From Deltaproteobacteria bacterium (lineage in GTDB: Bacteria; Desulfobacterota; Binatia; HRBIN30; CADEER01), in NCBI GenBank assembly GCA_029262455.1, contig JAJCZJ010000117.1:1-64000 (forward strand): a stretch of 64,000 bases of DNA, written 5' to 3'. Position numbers and translations under genes: made by a program. Each line of letters starts with the position of its first letter. Position 1 is the stretch's first letter. The notes below the pieces were generated by a model. The model ran no database searches. It was not told the origin of the DNA and saw nothing but the letters and a program-made list of their open reading frames with translations. Below, piece after piece: positions 1 through 8,721 of this stretch.

Positions 1-39
1 TGGTGGACCGGCCGGTTCGCTGGCGCGCCTGTGTTTCAC
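1..39 (-). CDS. Start of a further gene, truncated by the window edge
   Basis: The stop codon of the glycosyltransferase ending at 36 overlaps a GTG codon at 39-37 in a GTGA arrangement, the same coupling seen at several other junctions of this operon. From that GTG the frame stays open for 13 codons to the window edge, giving an Arg/Pro-rich N-terminus. Nothing can be said of function. It could equally be a chance open stretch. Confidence 0.35.
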   Translation of the reverse strand, partial: MKHRRASEPAGPP

Positions 40-1097
40 CGAACGGCTAATGTCGGAGCTGGCTTCTCGGATCGCAGCCACCTCGGTGCGAATCGAACTA
101 GTCCAACGAGAAATCCAGCGCCCCACCCGAGATGGACGATGGCGAACGCGGCAAAGGCAGCTACCGTCGCGAAAACCCCATCCCGCCCCGACAGTCGGAT
201 CGCCAAAACGCCGATCAGGGCCAAATAAAGGAGCCCGAGCGCACCCCCGACAAGGCCGATCCACGACACCCACAGCCCTAAGCTCGCTGTCACCAGCAGT
301 CCAAAGACGAATCCAGGTGGCACGAAATGTCGCCAGCTCATCTGCATCGGGTGCTTCTGAAGAACCCGCACCTTCCACATCCCGTATTGGAAGTACTGCT
401 TCGCGAGGTGCCGAAAGCTCTGGCGATTTTGGTAGTGGGATCGAATCGCCGGGTTCATCACGACGCGTCCACCTGCCTTGCGCAGACGGTAGTTCAACTC
501 GTCGTCCTGGTTACGCACCAACTCTTCGTCGAACAGCCCGATCTTGTCGAAAACGCTACGCGGCCAAGTGCCGAGATAAACGGTGTCGACCTCCCGCTCC
601 TCGGTACCGTAGTGGAAGTACGACCCCACACCAAAGCGCGACGACGTCACCCTTGCCACCGCGTCCCCTAGCGTTCCACCACCGACCGCCGTCATCGGAC
701 CACCGACATTGTCCGCTGCTGTTCTCCCCAACGTCTCAACGCCTCGACTCACGTAGTCAGCGTCAATTCTCGTGTGGCCGTCGACGCGAACAATCACCTC
801 GCCTCGCGCTTGGCGTATGGCGAGATTGAGCGCCGGCGGTACGATCCCCAATGGATTGTGGAGAACGCGCACACGGCCGTCTCGGGCGGCATATGATTCG
901 ACGACGGTCACAGAACCATCGTCAGAGCCACCATCGACGACGAGAACCTCCATCCGGTCGCTGGGGTAATCCTGGGCCAGAACCGCATCCAGACAAGCGC
1001 CAATCGACGACTCTTCATTGCGCATCGGAATGACAACCGACACCACCGGCTGGTCTTCCGATAAACGCGTCCTGGGAAGCTTTTCACTGGCACTCAT
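36..1097 (-). CDS. Family 2 glycosyltransferase, ExoA-like
   Basis: This 353-residue protein has an N-terminal GT-A domain (about residues 18-245). Its motifs are VSVVIPMRNEE, VVDGGSDDGS and the acceptor-side QDDELNYRLRKAG. Two to three hydrophobic segments follow at about 260-340, as in membrane-anchored succinoglycan-type ExoA enzymes. It would transfer a sugar from a nucleotide donor to a lipid-linked EPS intermediate at the cytoplasmic face; donor and acceptor are not predictable. The ATG at 1097 overlaps the stop of the upstream GT4 gene (ATGA), so the two are probably co-translated. Family assignment is secure, specificity is not. Confidence 0.9.
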   Translation of the reverse strand: MSASEKLPRTRLSEDQPVVSVVIPMRNEESSIGACLDAVLAQDYPSDRMEVLVVDGGSDDGSVTVVESYAARDGRVRVLHNPLGIVPPALNLAIRQARGEVIVRVDGHTRIDADYVSRGVETLGRTAADNVGGPMTAVGGGTLGDAVARVTSSRFGVGSYFHYGTEEREVDTVYLGTWPRSVFDKIGLFDEELVRNQDDELNYRLRKAGGRVVMNPAIRSHYQNRQSFRHLAKQYFQYGMWKVRVLQKHPMQMSWRHFVPPGFVFGLLVTASLGLWVSWIGLVGGALGLLYLALIGVLAIRLSGRDGVFATVAAFAAFAIVHLGWGAGFLVGLVRFAPRWLRSEKPAPTLAVR

Positions 1098-2149
1098 GCG
1101 ACTTCTCCCCGCCGCACTTCCTCGTACACGGATTCCATTTTCTCGACCATCTTCTCTACGGAGAATCGGGCAGAACTGGCAAGCGCCGCTCGCGATGCCG
1201 ACGTGTAACGATCAGTGTCGGATAGAAGCTCGACTGAGTGTTTGACCAACGCTTGACGGTCCCCCGCTGGCACGAGGGCACCCTCGTGCCCAGTCGCAAA
1301 CAGCTCCGATGTGCCTCCCACATCGGTCGCGACCACCGGAAGCCCACTCGCCATCGCCTCCATCACGACGTTAGGTAAACCTTCCCAATCCGAAGTGAGC
1401 CAACAGAGGTCGGCATCGGCCAGGATCCGTTCAATGTCCGAGCGCGCACCGACGAACTGAATTCGGTCGGTGCGCAGCGACGACGCGAGACGATCTCGCA
1501 TGCCACCTTCTCCCACCCACGTAAAACGCACACTCGGATGCTTTGCCAACAAGTCGGTCGCAGCAGCCACAAAGAGCTCGGGGTTCTTCTGCCGTACCAC
1601 CCTCCCAATTCCGACAATCGTCGGCTCCGCGGATGCCCTCGTCCGAAGTTGCCCGGAGAATCGGTCCAAATCCACACCGTTGTGAACCACCCGCACCCTC
1701 TCGCGAGGAGCGCCGTAGACCCGTGCGATGTACTCCTCGACGAGCTGAGAGTTGGCGATCACCGTGGCACTGGCGGCGAAGGCCCTCCGATTCGCGAAGT
1801 CGAGCGCAACTCCTTGGGTTTTACAGTTGCGCGCCGACGTCACCAACGGCCGTCGTCCCCCATTACTCGCCCACGCATAGGCGTTGCCGATATACAGCCA
1901 GGAATGAACAATATTCACTCCGTCGCGCGCCAATAGATCGCGCAAACGTGTAACCCGACTCAGTCGCCCACCGCCAACCAAACGGACTGGAACGTCGTGG
2001 TCGTCGAGGATCCGACCATACGGGTCTAGTCGTTCGCTCAGGCAATATACGAACGGCGTGTGGCGACGCGTCGGTGCGCACGTGAGCAGTCGCAACTGAC
2101 CTTCTGCTCCCCCCGCGGTCAACTGACCGATCACATGTCCGACACGCAT
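1094..2149 (-). CDS. Family 4 glycosyltransferase
   Basis: This 351-residue GT-B protein has the typical N-terminal start (MRVGHVIGQLTAGGAEGQL), a central GIGRVVRQKNPELFV hinge strand at about 185, and the C-terminal donor-binding EGLPNVVMEAMASGLPVVAT block that carries the E-x7-E pattern. It likely adds a hexose to the growing EPS repeat unit in the cytoplasm. It starts at ATG 2149, 10 bp after the MBOAT gene's stop, and overlaps the ExoA-like gene by 4 bp. Substrate is unknown. Confidence 0.9.
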   Translation of the reverse strand: MRVGHVIGQLTAGGAEGQLRLLTCAPTRRHTPFVYCLSERLDPYGRILDDHDVPVRLVGGGRLSRVTRLRDLLARDGVNIVHSWLYIGNAYAWASNGGRRPLVTSARNCKTQGVALDFANRRAFAASATVIANSQLVEEYIARVYGAPRERVRVVHNGVDLDRFSGQLRTRASAEPTIVGIGRVVRQKNPELFVAAATDLLAKHPSVRFTWVGEGGMRDRLASSLRTDRIQFVGARSDIERILADADLCWLTSDWEGLPNVVMEAMASGLPVVATDVGGTSELFATGHEGALVPAGDRQALVKHSVELLSDTDRYTSASRAALASSARFSVEKMVEKMESVYEEVRRGEVA

Positions 2150-2159
2150 TGATTCCGTC

Positions 2160-3566
2160 TCAAAACTGAAAATAGATGAACGGAATCTCGCGATCGCCGT
2201 ACAACATCATCGCCAGACACAGCACCGCGTAAACGGGAGACTGCAGCCACCAGGGTAGTCTCAAGAAGATCGTATGATCGTCGGAGGCGTTCTGCGGGAC
2301 ATCAATCGCCAGCACCGCCAGTCCGGCGATGAACGGCAGCGGGCCGATGGCGAGCAAAGAATCAAACACCAGCATCCCGCGGACATACTCGACGATGTGC
2401 GCGAAACTCGGAGAAGGAAACACGATGAACGTCGTAACGACGAGGTGAAATGTAATGACGGTGCGGGTCACCCGCCATGCCCACTCGCGGGGGCTCCTCG
2501 CTAGCGGCGGCTCGCCACGGCCGATCCCCAAGGCGCGTTCGACACAGATGTAAAACCCGTTCAGACCACCCCAAGCAACATAGGTCCAAGCTGCACCGTG
2601 CCACAGCCCGCACAACAACCACGTAGCCATGATGTTGCCGTAGGTCCGGACCGAGCCATAACGATTTCCGCCCAACGGCACATAGACGTAGTCGCGCAGC
2701 CAACTGCCAAGCGACATGTGCCAGCGACGCCAGAATTCTGTGACTGACTGTGAGAGGTACGGCTGGCGGAAGTTGTCGCCGAGCCGGATTCCGAGCAGTT
2801 CGCTGACGCCGCGCGCGATATCGCTGTAGCCGGAAAAATCGCAAAAGATCTGAAGGGTGTAGAGATAGCAGCCCTGCAACAGGACTCCCGCACTATACGC
2901 CTCCGGCTGATCGTAGATTTCTGCCGTGATCGGGGCAATCGAGTCGGCGATCAACACCTTCTTCGTGAACCCGATCATCATCAGCATCAAGCCGATGTTG
3001 ATCCGATCGGCGGTAACCTTTGCCGGAGCCACGATCTGCGGCAGAAGATCACGCGCGCGCTCGATCGGTCCGGCAACTAGCTGAGGAAAGTACGCAACAT
3101 AGACAGCAAACTCCAGGAACCGCCGCGTCGCCTTCATGTTCCCGAGGTAAACATCGATGGTGTAGGACATCGTCCGCAGCGTGTAGAACGAGATCCCGAC
3201 GGGAAGAATCAAGTTCAGTGCCGGGCGCGAGGCGTGGAAGCCTGCCCACTCGATCAACACCACCGCCGAATCGACGAAGAAATTGAAATACTTGAAAGTG
3301 CCGAGAATACCCAAGTTGCCGATCAGGCTGACGGATAGCGCCATCTTCCGACGTTTAGGGTCGTCACTCTCTTCGACGACCAGAGCGGTAAAGTAGTCGA
3401 TCAACGTCGAAGTCAGGATCAGCCCGAGGAAGCGCCAGTCCCACGCACCGTAAAAAACGTAACTTGCTGCCAAGATCACCACGTTGCGCAAACGCCGCGG
3501 TGCGGCGGCGATCAACAGCAGTACGAGCGGTAGAAATAGAACGAAGGTGACTGAATTAAAGAGCAC
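2160..3566 (-). CDS. MBOAT family O-acyltransferase, AlgI-like
   Basis: This 468-residue polytopic protein has about ten hydrophobic segments and the MBOAT signatures FWRRWHMSLGSWLRDYV (His283) and GLWHGAAWTY (His323, the expected catalytic histidine). AlgI-type proteins move acyl groups, usually acetyl, across the membrane to a periplasmic SGNH partner that acylates the polysaccharide. That partner is most likely the gene immediately upstream, whose stop lies 3 bp from this start. The start is GTG at 3566. The acylated sugar is unknown. Confidence 0.9.
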   Translation of the reverse strand: MLFNSVTFVLFLPLVLLLIAAAPRRLRNVVILAASYVFYGAWDWRFLGLILTSTLIDYFTALVVEESDDPKRRKMALSVSLIGNLGILGTFKYFNFFVDSAVVLIEWAGFHASRPALNLILPVGISFYTLRTMSYTIDVYLGNMKATRRFLEFAVYVAYFPQLVAGPIERARDLLPQIVAPAKVTADRINIGLMLMMIGFTKKVLIADSIAPITAEIYDQPEAYSAGVLLQGCYLYTLQIFCDFSGYSDIARGVSELLGIRLGDNFRQPYLSQSVTEFWRRWHMSLGSWLRDYVYVPLGGNRYGSVRTYGNIMATWLLCGLWHGAAWTYVAWGGLNGFYICVERALGIGRGEPPLARSPREWAWRVTRTVITFHLVVTTFIVFPSPSFAHIVEYVRGMLVFDSLLAIGPLPFIAGLAVLAIDVPQNASDDHTIFLRLPWWLQSPVYAVLCLAMMLYGDREIPFIYFQF

Positions 3567-3569
3567 AGC

Positions 3570-5210
3570 CTACCCCTCGGTCCGTTCCGCAGGGCTACCC
3601 AGAGCTACATTCTCTTTTACTCGGTTGCGGTCGTCGAGCACACCGCCGACGACGGGTCGCAGCCGCTCGGCCAGAACCGTACCCAACTTGAGCTGGCCGA
3701 CGAAGTTCAGATGGTGCCAATCGTTGAGATCCTCGGGAGGCAACTGGTTGTGCAAATCAATGAACGTAATGCGCGGGTCGCTAGCAGCGATCGCCTCGAA
3801 GAACGACAGGTAGTCCCGGTAGAAGTCACTGCGAACGACCTGACTCAAGAGGGGGTTTTCCGGCGTGTTCACCATCACGACGCGGTGACCACGCGCGGCG
3901 ACCTCGAGCACCATCGCGCGCAGCTCTGCGAACTCCTGTGTCGGCTCGAATCGCTGCTCGCTCCGCTCCAACTTCGCGTCTCGATACAACCGATAGCGAT
4001 GACCGAAGTCGTTGTCCGCTTCCAGGGCTCGCCCCCACTCTTCGGCATACTCGGCACCGGTCGCTTTCCCCATTCGGATGAACGGCTTGATGTCACTCGC
4101 CGCAACCGGTGGATAGCGCAATGGCGGACGCCGCTTCGCCGTGTTTCCGCCTGGGTGGGTCCTCAAGCGGACGCCTAGCAACCGCGTATCATCGGCAGAC
4201 GCTGCACGGGGACTCCAGCCGCTTTCAACCTCCACATCGATCAGCCCACCCGAGCGCACAGCCTCCGGAAAATCCACTCGATACCAGCCCGGTTCACGAT
4301 GTTCGCGGACCACCTGACGCGTCCCGACGCGAAACCGCACTTTCGCTCGACCTCTTTGCTCGATCCAAGCGGGTTCAACTCGGTACTCGAGACTGTCGGT
4401 TGCCGGCACACCGAATCGAGGTTTCGTGAAGCCGTCAGCGTAGACGCCGTACGGGAGTTCGCCACCGCCGCGCCACCAAGAGCGCATGAGCTTTGCGTGA
4501 TCGCGGATCGCGGATCGGATCGGCTTCCGATACCGGTAGAGATTGCTCACGCTTGCCAGAAGCATCTCCAATTTTTCGGAAAACCGCGGGATCAGTTCGT
4601 AGCGCGCCATCAGCGTTTCCCACGGTGGCAAGATGTAGCGAATCCCCGGCTTAAGGCTTTGTTCGAAGGTCGGATTGATAAAATCGACAAGATTGAACAC
4701 CGACACGACGACATCCGCGTCGATGTCCTCGAGTTCGGTTTGCCAGAGCAGATGGTAGTCGGACGGCTTGCTGCCGGGCCGCAGAATCCGCCTCACTTCA
4801 ATCGTATCTTCCGGATACGCCACGTCGAGCAGGCTGCCGATCTGATACGGATCGAAGGCGCTGGTCACCGAGCTGCCAAAGGCCAACACTCTCACGCCTT
4901 GCGGCGGCGTGGTTTGAAGATGATGCAGGTCGTAGAGGAATTGGTAGCTGTAGTCGTCCGCCGTCCCGCTCAGCTTCGGGATACGCCAAAAATAGGAATT
5001 GAAGCTCACATCGAGCAACAACAGGATCAGGGGGATGGGCAGCCAGATCTTCCACCAATCAGCATACAGCGCTGCCCTACCCGACTCCGCCGCACTTGCG
5101 ACAGGGGCCGCGGCCGATGCCGCTGATCGCTCGGGTTGGCCCCCGGGTTGTTCGACCTCCGACTCCCGCACTTCTGGGGTGCCAGTCGTAATGGAAGTTC
5201 CGCTGCTCAC
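3570..5210 (-). CDS. Membrane-anchored SGNH hydrolase-like acyltransferase partner of the MBOAT protein
   Basis: One N-terminal membrane anchor (IWLPIPLILLLLDVSF) is followed by a periplasmic SGNH-type domain. Visible blocks are the nucleophile elbow FGSSVTS (about residue 113) and the C-terminal catalytic DWHHLNF block (about 497-503). The frame is open for 30 codons further upstream, but the GTG at 5210 overlaps the stop of the preceding glycosyltransferase as GTGA, so I chose it; this gives 546 residues. The architecture resembles AlgJ/AlgX-type proteins that receive acetyl groups from AlgI-like MBOATs. Pairing with the next gene is strongly suggested by adjacency; the substrate is unknown. 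Confidence 0.75.
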   Translation of the reverse strand: MSSGTSITTGTPEVRESEVEQPGGQPERSAASAAAPVASAAESGRAALYADWWKIWLPIPLILLLLDVSFNSYFWRIPKLSGTADDYSYQFLYDLHHLQTTPPQGVRVLAFGSSVTSAFDPYQIGSLLDVAYPEDTIEVRRILRPGSKPSDYHLLWQTELEDIDADVVVSVFNLVDFINPTFEQSLKPGIRYILPPWETLMARYELIPRFSEKLEMLLASVSNLYRYRKPIRSAIRDHAKLMRSWWRGGGELPYGVYADGFTKPRFGVPATDSLEYRVEPAWIEQRGRAKVRFRVGTRQVVREHREPGWYRVDFPEAVRSGGLIDVEVESGWSPRAASADDTRLLGVRLRTHPGGNTAKRRPPLRYPPVAASDIKPFIRMGKATGAEYAEEWGRALEADNDFGHRYRLYRDAKLERSEQRFEPTQEFAELRAMVLEVAARGHRVVMVNTPENPLLSQVVRSDFYRDYLSFFEAIAASDPRITFIDLHNQLPPEDLNDWHHLNFVGQLKLGTVLAERLRPVVGGVLDDRNRVKENVALGSPAERTEG

Positions 5211-5995
5211 GATACCTCTTGGTATCTCTTGCCGAGGCTTTGGAACTGCTTCTGCGTCCAGAGCCCCGCCCGATGCAGCGCCACCCGTCCGACCAGCCAC
5301 AGAATTCCCAGTCCATAGCGGCTACTGGCAGTGAACGAGATCGACGACGCTTCCGCAAAGTACCGTGTCGGAACCGGAACCTCGTCGATCGAGAAACCCG
5401 CCTCCACGAACTGGGCGATGATCTCCTGATCGAAGATGAACTGATCGGAGTTGAGGTCGAAGTTGACTGTCTCCAAGGCCTCCCTGCGATAAGCCCGATA
5501 CCCGGTGTGATACTCCGCCAGACTCAGCTTGAAAATCCAGTTCTCGACGCCAGTAAGAAAGCGGTTGGAGACGTACTTCCACCAAGGCATTCCGCCGTCG
5601 AGCGGCGCGCCACTCAGCAACCGCGATCCGAGAACGACGTCGGCACGTCCCTCCTGAATCGGCTTGATGATCTCGGGAACCAACGTCGGATCGTACTGGT
5701 AGTCTGGGTGAACCATGACGACGATCTCGGCGCCAGCCTTCAGCGCTTCCCGATAACAAGTTTTCTGATTTGCCCCGTATCCGTAATTGCGATCGTGGAG
5801 GAACAACTTCAGGTTGAGTTCGCGCGCAACGGCTACGGTATCGTCCGTGCTCGCATCATCGACCAGAATCACCATGTCCACCGTATCTTTTGGGAGCTCG
5901 GCATAGGTCATCTGAAGTGTTCTTCCAGCATTGTAAGCCGGCATCACCACGACAACGCGTGGTTTGCCGCCGGAACTCTGTTTCGACTCAGTCAT
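5207..5995 (-). CDS. Family 2 glycosyltransferase, polyprenyl-phosphate sugar synthase type
   Basis: The 262-residue protein resembles DPM1-like enzymes: VVVVMPAYNAG at the start, VILVDDASTDDT, and VVMVHPDYQYDPTLVPE around the metal site, with no strong C-terminal membrane segments. The open frame continues 49 codons upstream, but ATG 5995 overlaps the methyltransferase stop as ATGA, and homology begins there. Such enzymes charge polyprenyl phosphate with a sugar, which would suit the GT39-type enzyme two genes upstream that uses lipid-linked donors. That link is inference. Confidence 0.85.
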   Translation of the reverse strand: MTESKQSSGGKPRVVVVMPAYNAGRTLQMTYAELPKDTVDMVILVDDASTDDTVAVARELNLKLFLHDRNYGYGANQKTCYREALKAGAEIVVMVHPDYQYDPTLVPEIIKPIQEGRADVVLGSRLLSGAPLDGGMPWWKYVSNRFLTGVENWIFKLSLAEYHTGYRAYRREALETVNFDLNSDQFIFDQEIIAQFVEAGFSIDEVPVPTRYFAEASSISFTASSRYGLGILWLVGRVALHRAGLWTQKQFQSLGKRYQEVS

Positions 5996-6933
5996 TCGCC
6001 CACCTGCTTCTTCTGAGCGACACAGGCCATCATGTCGCCGAGATTCACTGATACCCCAAGACCGTCGACTCCGACTGCCTTGGTGACTTTTGCAACCGCC
6101 GCGTGCGCGACTTCGCTGTACTGCTTCATCTTGAAGATCCAATGGGAGAGCGGGAACTCCCGTCCCAAAGCCTTGATCTCGACCACCTCAAATCCGGCCC
6201 TTTCCAAGAATCGACGCATCGTCGATCGCGAAAAGTAGTAGTAATGGTCATCGAGCAGCCCCCACCATCGCACACCTGCGGCACGCGCCACGGCGCTGCC
6301 CGCATCCGGCGTCAGGAGCAACAAGCGGCCCCCCGGACGGAGGACTCGAAGGATCTCAGCAACCGTCTGCCCCGGATCCGTTAAATGCTCAATGACGTCG
6401 GCCAAGACCACGACGTCAAAAGACTCGTCGGCAAACCCCGCATCCTCGAGACGGCCCGTGCGGACATCGAGGCCAAACTTGTCACGCGCGACGCCGGAAG
6501 CCCACTCCGACATCTCCACCCCGACCGCGTCAAAGCCTCGCTCCTTCGCCGCGCGAAGCAAGAAGCCAACCGCACAACCGATCTCGAGAAGGCGGCCGCC
6601 TGTCGGCACAAGGTCTAGGAGGCGATGCGAGTTGACGATTCTCTCGTCCTCTTGCTCGAGGTAGTACGGGTCGGCGGCGTCCATGTACGAAGTCGAGGGG
6701 ACGAAATCGAGCGGCAGAAACACCAATCCACAGTCTCGGCAACGCTCGATCGCACCCACGAACTTACGCTCACTGTGCGTGATTCGGTAAGGACCCTCCG
6801 GTGCACTATCTGGCGAAGGCCTCGACGAGTTGGGGAATCTCGCTTCGAACGAAACTCCACCACACACCAAACACGGTGTTCGACCATCAGGCGTCTTCTC
6901 TAGATTGGAGGAAGCTGCTTCATTTGCGGGCAT
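5992..6933 (-). CDS. Class I SAM-dependent methyltransferase with N-terminal zinc-ribbon-like motif
   Basis: This 313-residue protein begins with two CxxC knuckles (CLVCGG and CRDCG) that probably bind zinc. A methyltransferase domain follows, with motif I LLEIGCAVGFLL, the acidic VVLADVIEHL and RPGGRLLLLTPD. This layout is typical of sugar C- or O-methyltransferases in polysaccharide and antibiotic loci. Its start overlaps the end of the GT39 gene by 14 bp. Substrate is unknown. Confidence 0.85.
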   Translation of the reverse strand: MPANEAASSNLEKTPDGRTPCLVCGGVSFEARFPNSSRPSPDSAPEGPYRITHSERKFVGAIERCRDCGLVFLPLDFVPSTSYMDAADPYYLEQEDERIVNSHRLLDLVPTGGRLLEIGCAVGFLLRAAKERGFDAVGVEMSEWASGVARDKFGLDVRTGRLEDAGFADESFDVVVLADVIEHLTDPGQTVAEILRVLRPGGRLLLLTPDAGSAVARAAGVRWWGLLDDHYYYFSRSTMRRFLERAGFEVVEIKALGREFPLSHWIFKMKQYSEVAHAAVAKVTKAVGVDGLGVSVNLGDMMACVAQKKQVGE

Positions 6934-8611
6934 AAATCGTGATCTCCGGTGCGAGACTGGTAATGCGTAGGCGTAATAGTTTAGGGGTCTGTCGGAAAAC
7001 CGCCACCGGGCGATAGCCGAGCTCTCCGCGACCGAGCTTGTCGACCAGCTCTGCCGCCTCAGGAATTGGTTTCAGAAGGTTATTCGTCTCACGCCAATCC
7101 GGATTCCAGACATGCGCGATGCTCTTTGCCGACGCCGAACTAAGGACAATCGCGGTCGGCTGCCGCTGCGCGAGGCCAGCGATCGTACGTTGATCCATCT
7201 CGATCGCCTTGCCATCGACCGCACCGCGAAAACGCGGCAGGTAGGTCGGCTTCTGGTAGTATTCAACCGATGCGCCGGGCGGCAAATTGTCGCGAATCCA
7301 AGATTCAGCGCGGTAGCGGCTGTCGGTTGCAAAGAGCCAGTGCGTTTCAATGCCCCGCGCCAGCGACAACAAACAAACCAGCACCGCGACCAAGGCCGCA
7401 GGCCTCCCGGCACAAATTCCAACCGTTCGGTGGTGCACCCATTGCAATGCAAACGCCGCCAGAATCGCGGCGATGATACTGACCGGGAGTAGGTAGCGCA
7501 GGGTAATCAGATCCAGACCACGAAGCGACAAGTAGTAGTGCGACAGTGCCGGAACCGTGAGCCAGAGGAGGGCCCTCCGACGAGTCGCCAGCACGATCAT
7601 TCCAACCAGAGCCAAAAGGACCAACGGAGTGCCGAGCGTACTCTGGACGCCATCCCAGGTCTGCTCCACATAGATCCACTCCTTGGCACCCTTCCAGAGG
7701 GCAAACTCGACTGGCGCCAAGCGAACTGTGACCGGCTGGAGGGGACGCCCCAACAAGAACGCTACGCGCGAGACGACACCCAGCGGATTGAAGATGGCGT
7801 TGTTGGCAAGGATTGCCGTTCCAATAGCACCAGCTGCCATCGCAAGGGCGCACTTCCCGTACAACGCGGCCCAGCCATCGCGCCGAACCGCCGTGAACAA
7901 AGCCATGAATGGCAGCGGCAAGAGAAACGCAAAGCCCTGCTCTTTGGAGGACACCGCCATCGCAGCAGCCAAGCCCAGCACACCCCACACACGGGCTCGC
8001 TTGGACGTGCTCGCCAGGATCGCTGAGTAAAGAGCCAGCAGCAGCCAAAACAAGTAGCTGATGTCGAGGTTCCTCGCGTGCGTGTAATAGATGATCGGAT
8101 AGGCGGTCGCGACAAAGACGGCTGCCAGTCGCGCCGTCCAGAGACCCAGCAAGCGCCGCGCGATCCCATACGTGACGGCCACAACCCCAAGGCCGAATAC
8201 AACGTTCAACAAGCGGCCTATCATGGCCATGACGAAAATTGCCTGCTCAGCGTCCTCAAAGCCGTACGGATAGACCGGGCTCGGCGACGCCCAGCTGCCG
8301 GTCAGCCTCAACCACCCGAGGTAAGGGATGGAAGACAAGAAGAGCAGGAATGGATACCCCAGCGGGTACTTGAAGTAATACCAACCCGAGTTCCACTCCG
8401 AGAAGGATCGATAGACGATACCGAGCGTGGTCACAGGACCCATCGCATCCGCCGCCCAGGAGTCGTCGCCGTTGGGCAGTCCCCACGACATCTGCAGCCC
8501 AAACAGCGCACTCGATAAGACGAGGACCGACACCAGCCACGGATCGTACAATCCCCGCCGCTCTTTCTTCACTTCCGGCCTCACCAGGGTAGGAGCATCC
8601 ACACCAACCAC
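6920..8611 (-). CDS. Polytopic family 39-type glycosyltransferase (ArnT/PMT-like)
   Basis: This 563-residue membrane protein has about 11-12 hydrophobic segments and a short acidic first loop (LPNGDDSWAAD), where GT39 enzymes place their catalytic acidic residues. Its soluble C-terminal part contains RAESWIRDNLPPGASV, a pattern common in this family. Such enzymes transfer a sugar from polyprenyl phosphate to a periplasmic acceptor. The nearby DPM1-like gene could supply the donor. The start codon is GTG 8611; the 110 bp upstream contain a 7-bp inverted repeat (8624-8630 with 8643-8649). Confidence 0.75.
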   Translation of the reverse strand: MVGVDAPTLVRPEVKKERRGLYDPWLVSVLVLSSALFGLQMSWGLPNGDDSWAADAMGPVTTLGIVYRSFSEWNSGWYYFKYPLGYPFLLFLSSIPYLGWLRLTGSWASPSPVYPYGFEDAEQAIFVMAMIGRLLNVVFGLGVVAVTYGIARRLLGLWTARLAAVFVATAYPIIYYTHARNLDISYLFWLLLALYSAILASTSKRARVWGVLGLAAAMAVSSKEQGFAFLLPLPFMALFTAVRRDGWAALYGKCALAMAAGAIGTAILANNAIFNPLGVVSRVAFLLGRPLQPVTVRLAPVEFALWKGAKEWIYVEQTWDGVQSTLGTPLVLLALVGMIVLATRRRALLWLTVPALSHYYLSLRGLDLITLRYLLPVSIIAAILAAFALQWVHHRTVGICAGRPAALVAVLVCLLSLARGIETHWLFATDSRYRAESWIRDNLPPGASVEYYQKPTYLPRFRGAVDGKAIEMDQRTIAGLAQRQPTAIVLSSASAKSIAHVWNPDWRETNNLLKPIPEAAELVDKLGRGELGYRPVAVFRQTPKLLRLRITSLAPEITIYARK

Positions 8612-8721
8612 CCTCGACTCACGAGAAGTCTGGCGGACTCAGGACTTCTGGGAACGCGCCCGCAAACTTCCGTCCCCACAGGATTGGGCTGAGTCAGCAC
8701 AAGGTTCACAAAAGATGCGGG

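Noticed and set aside
4299..5126. 275-codon plus-strand open frame antisense to the SGNH acyltransferase gene
   Set aside because: No protein-like motifs, while the minus strand has SGNH blocks and operon overlaps.
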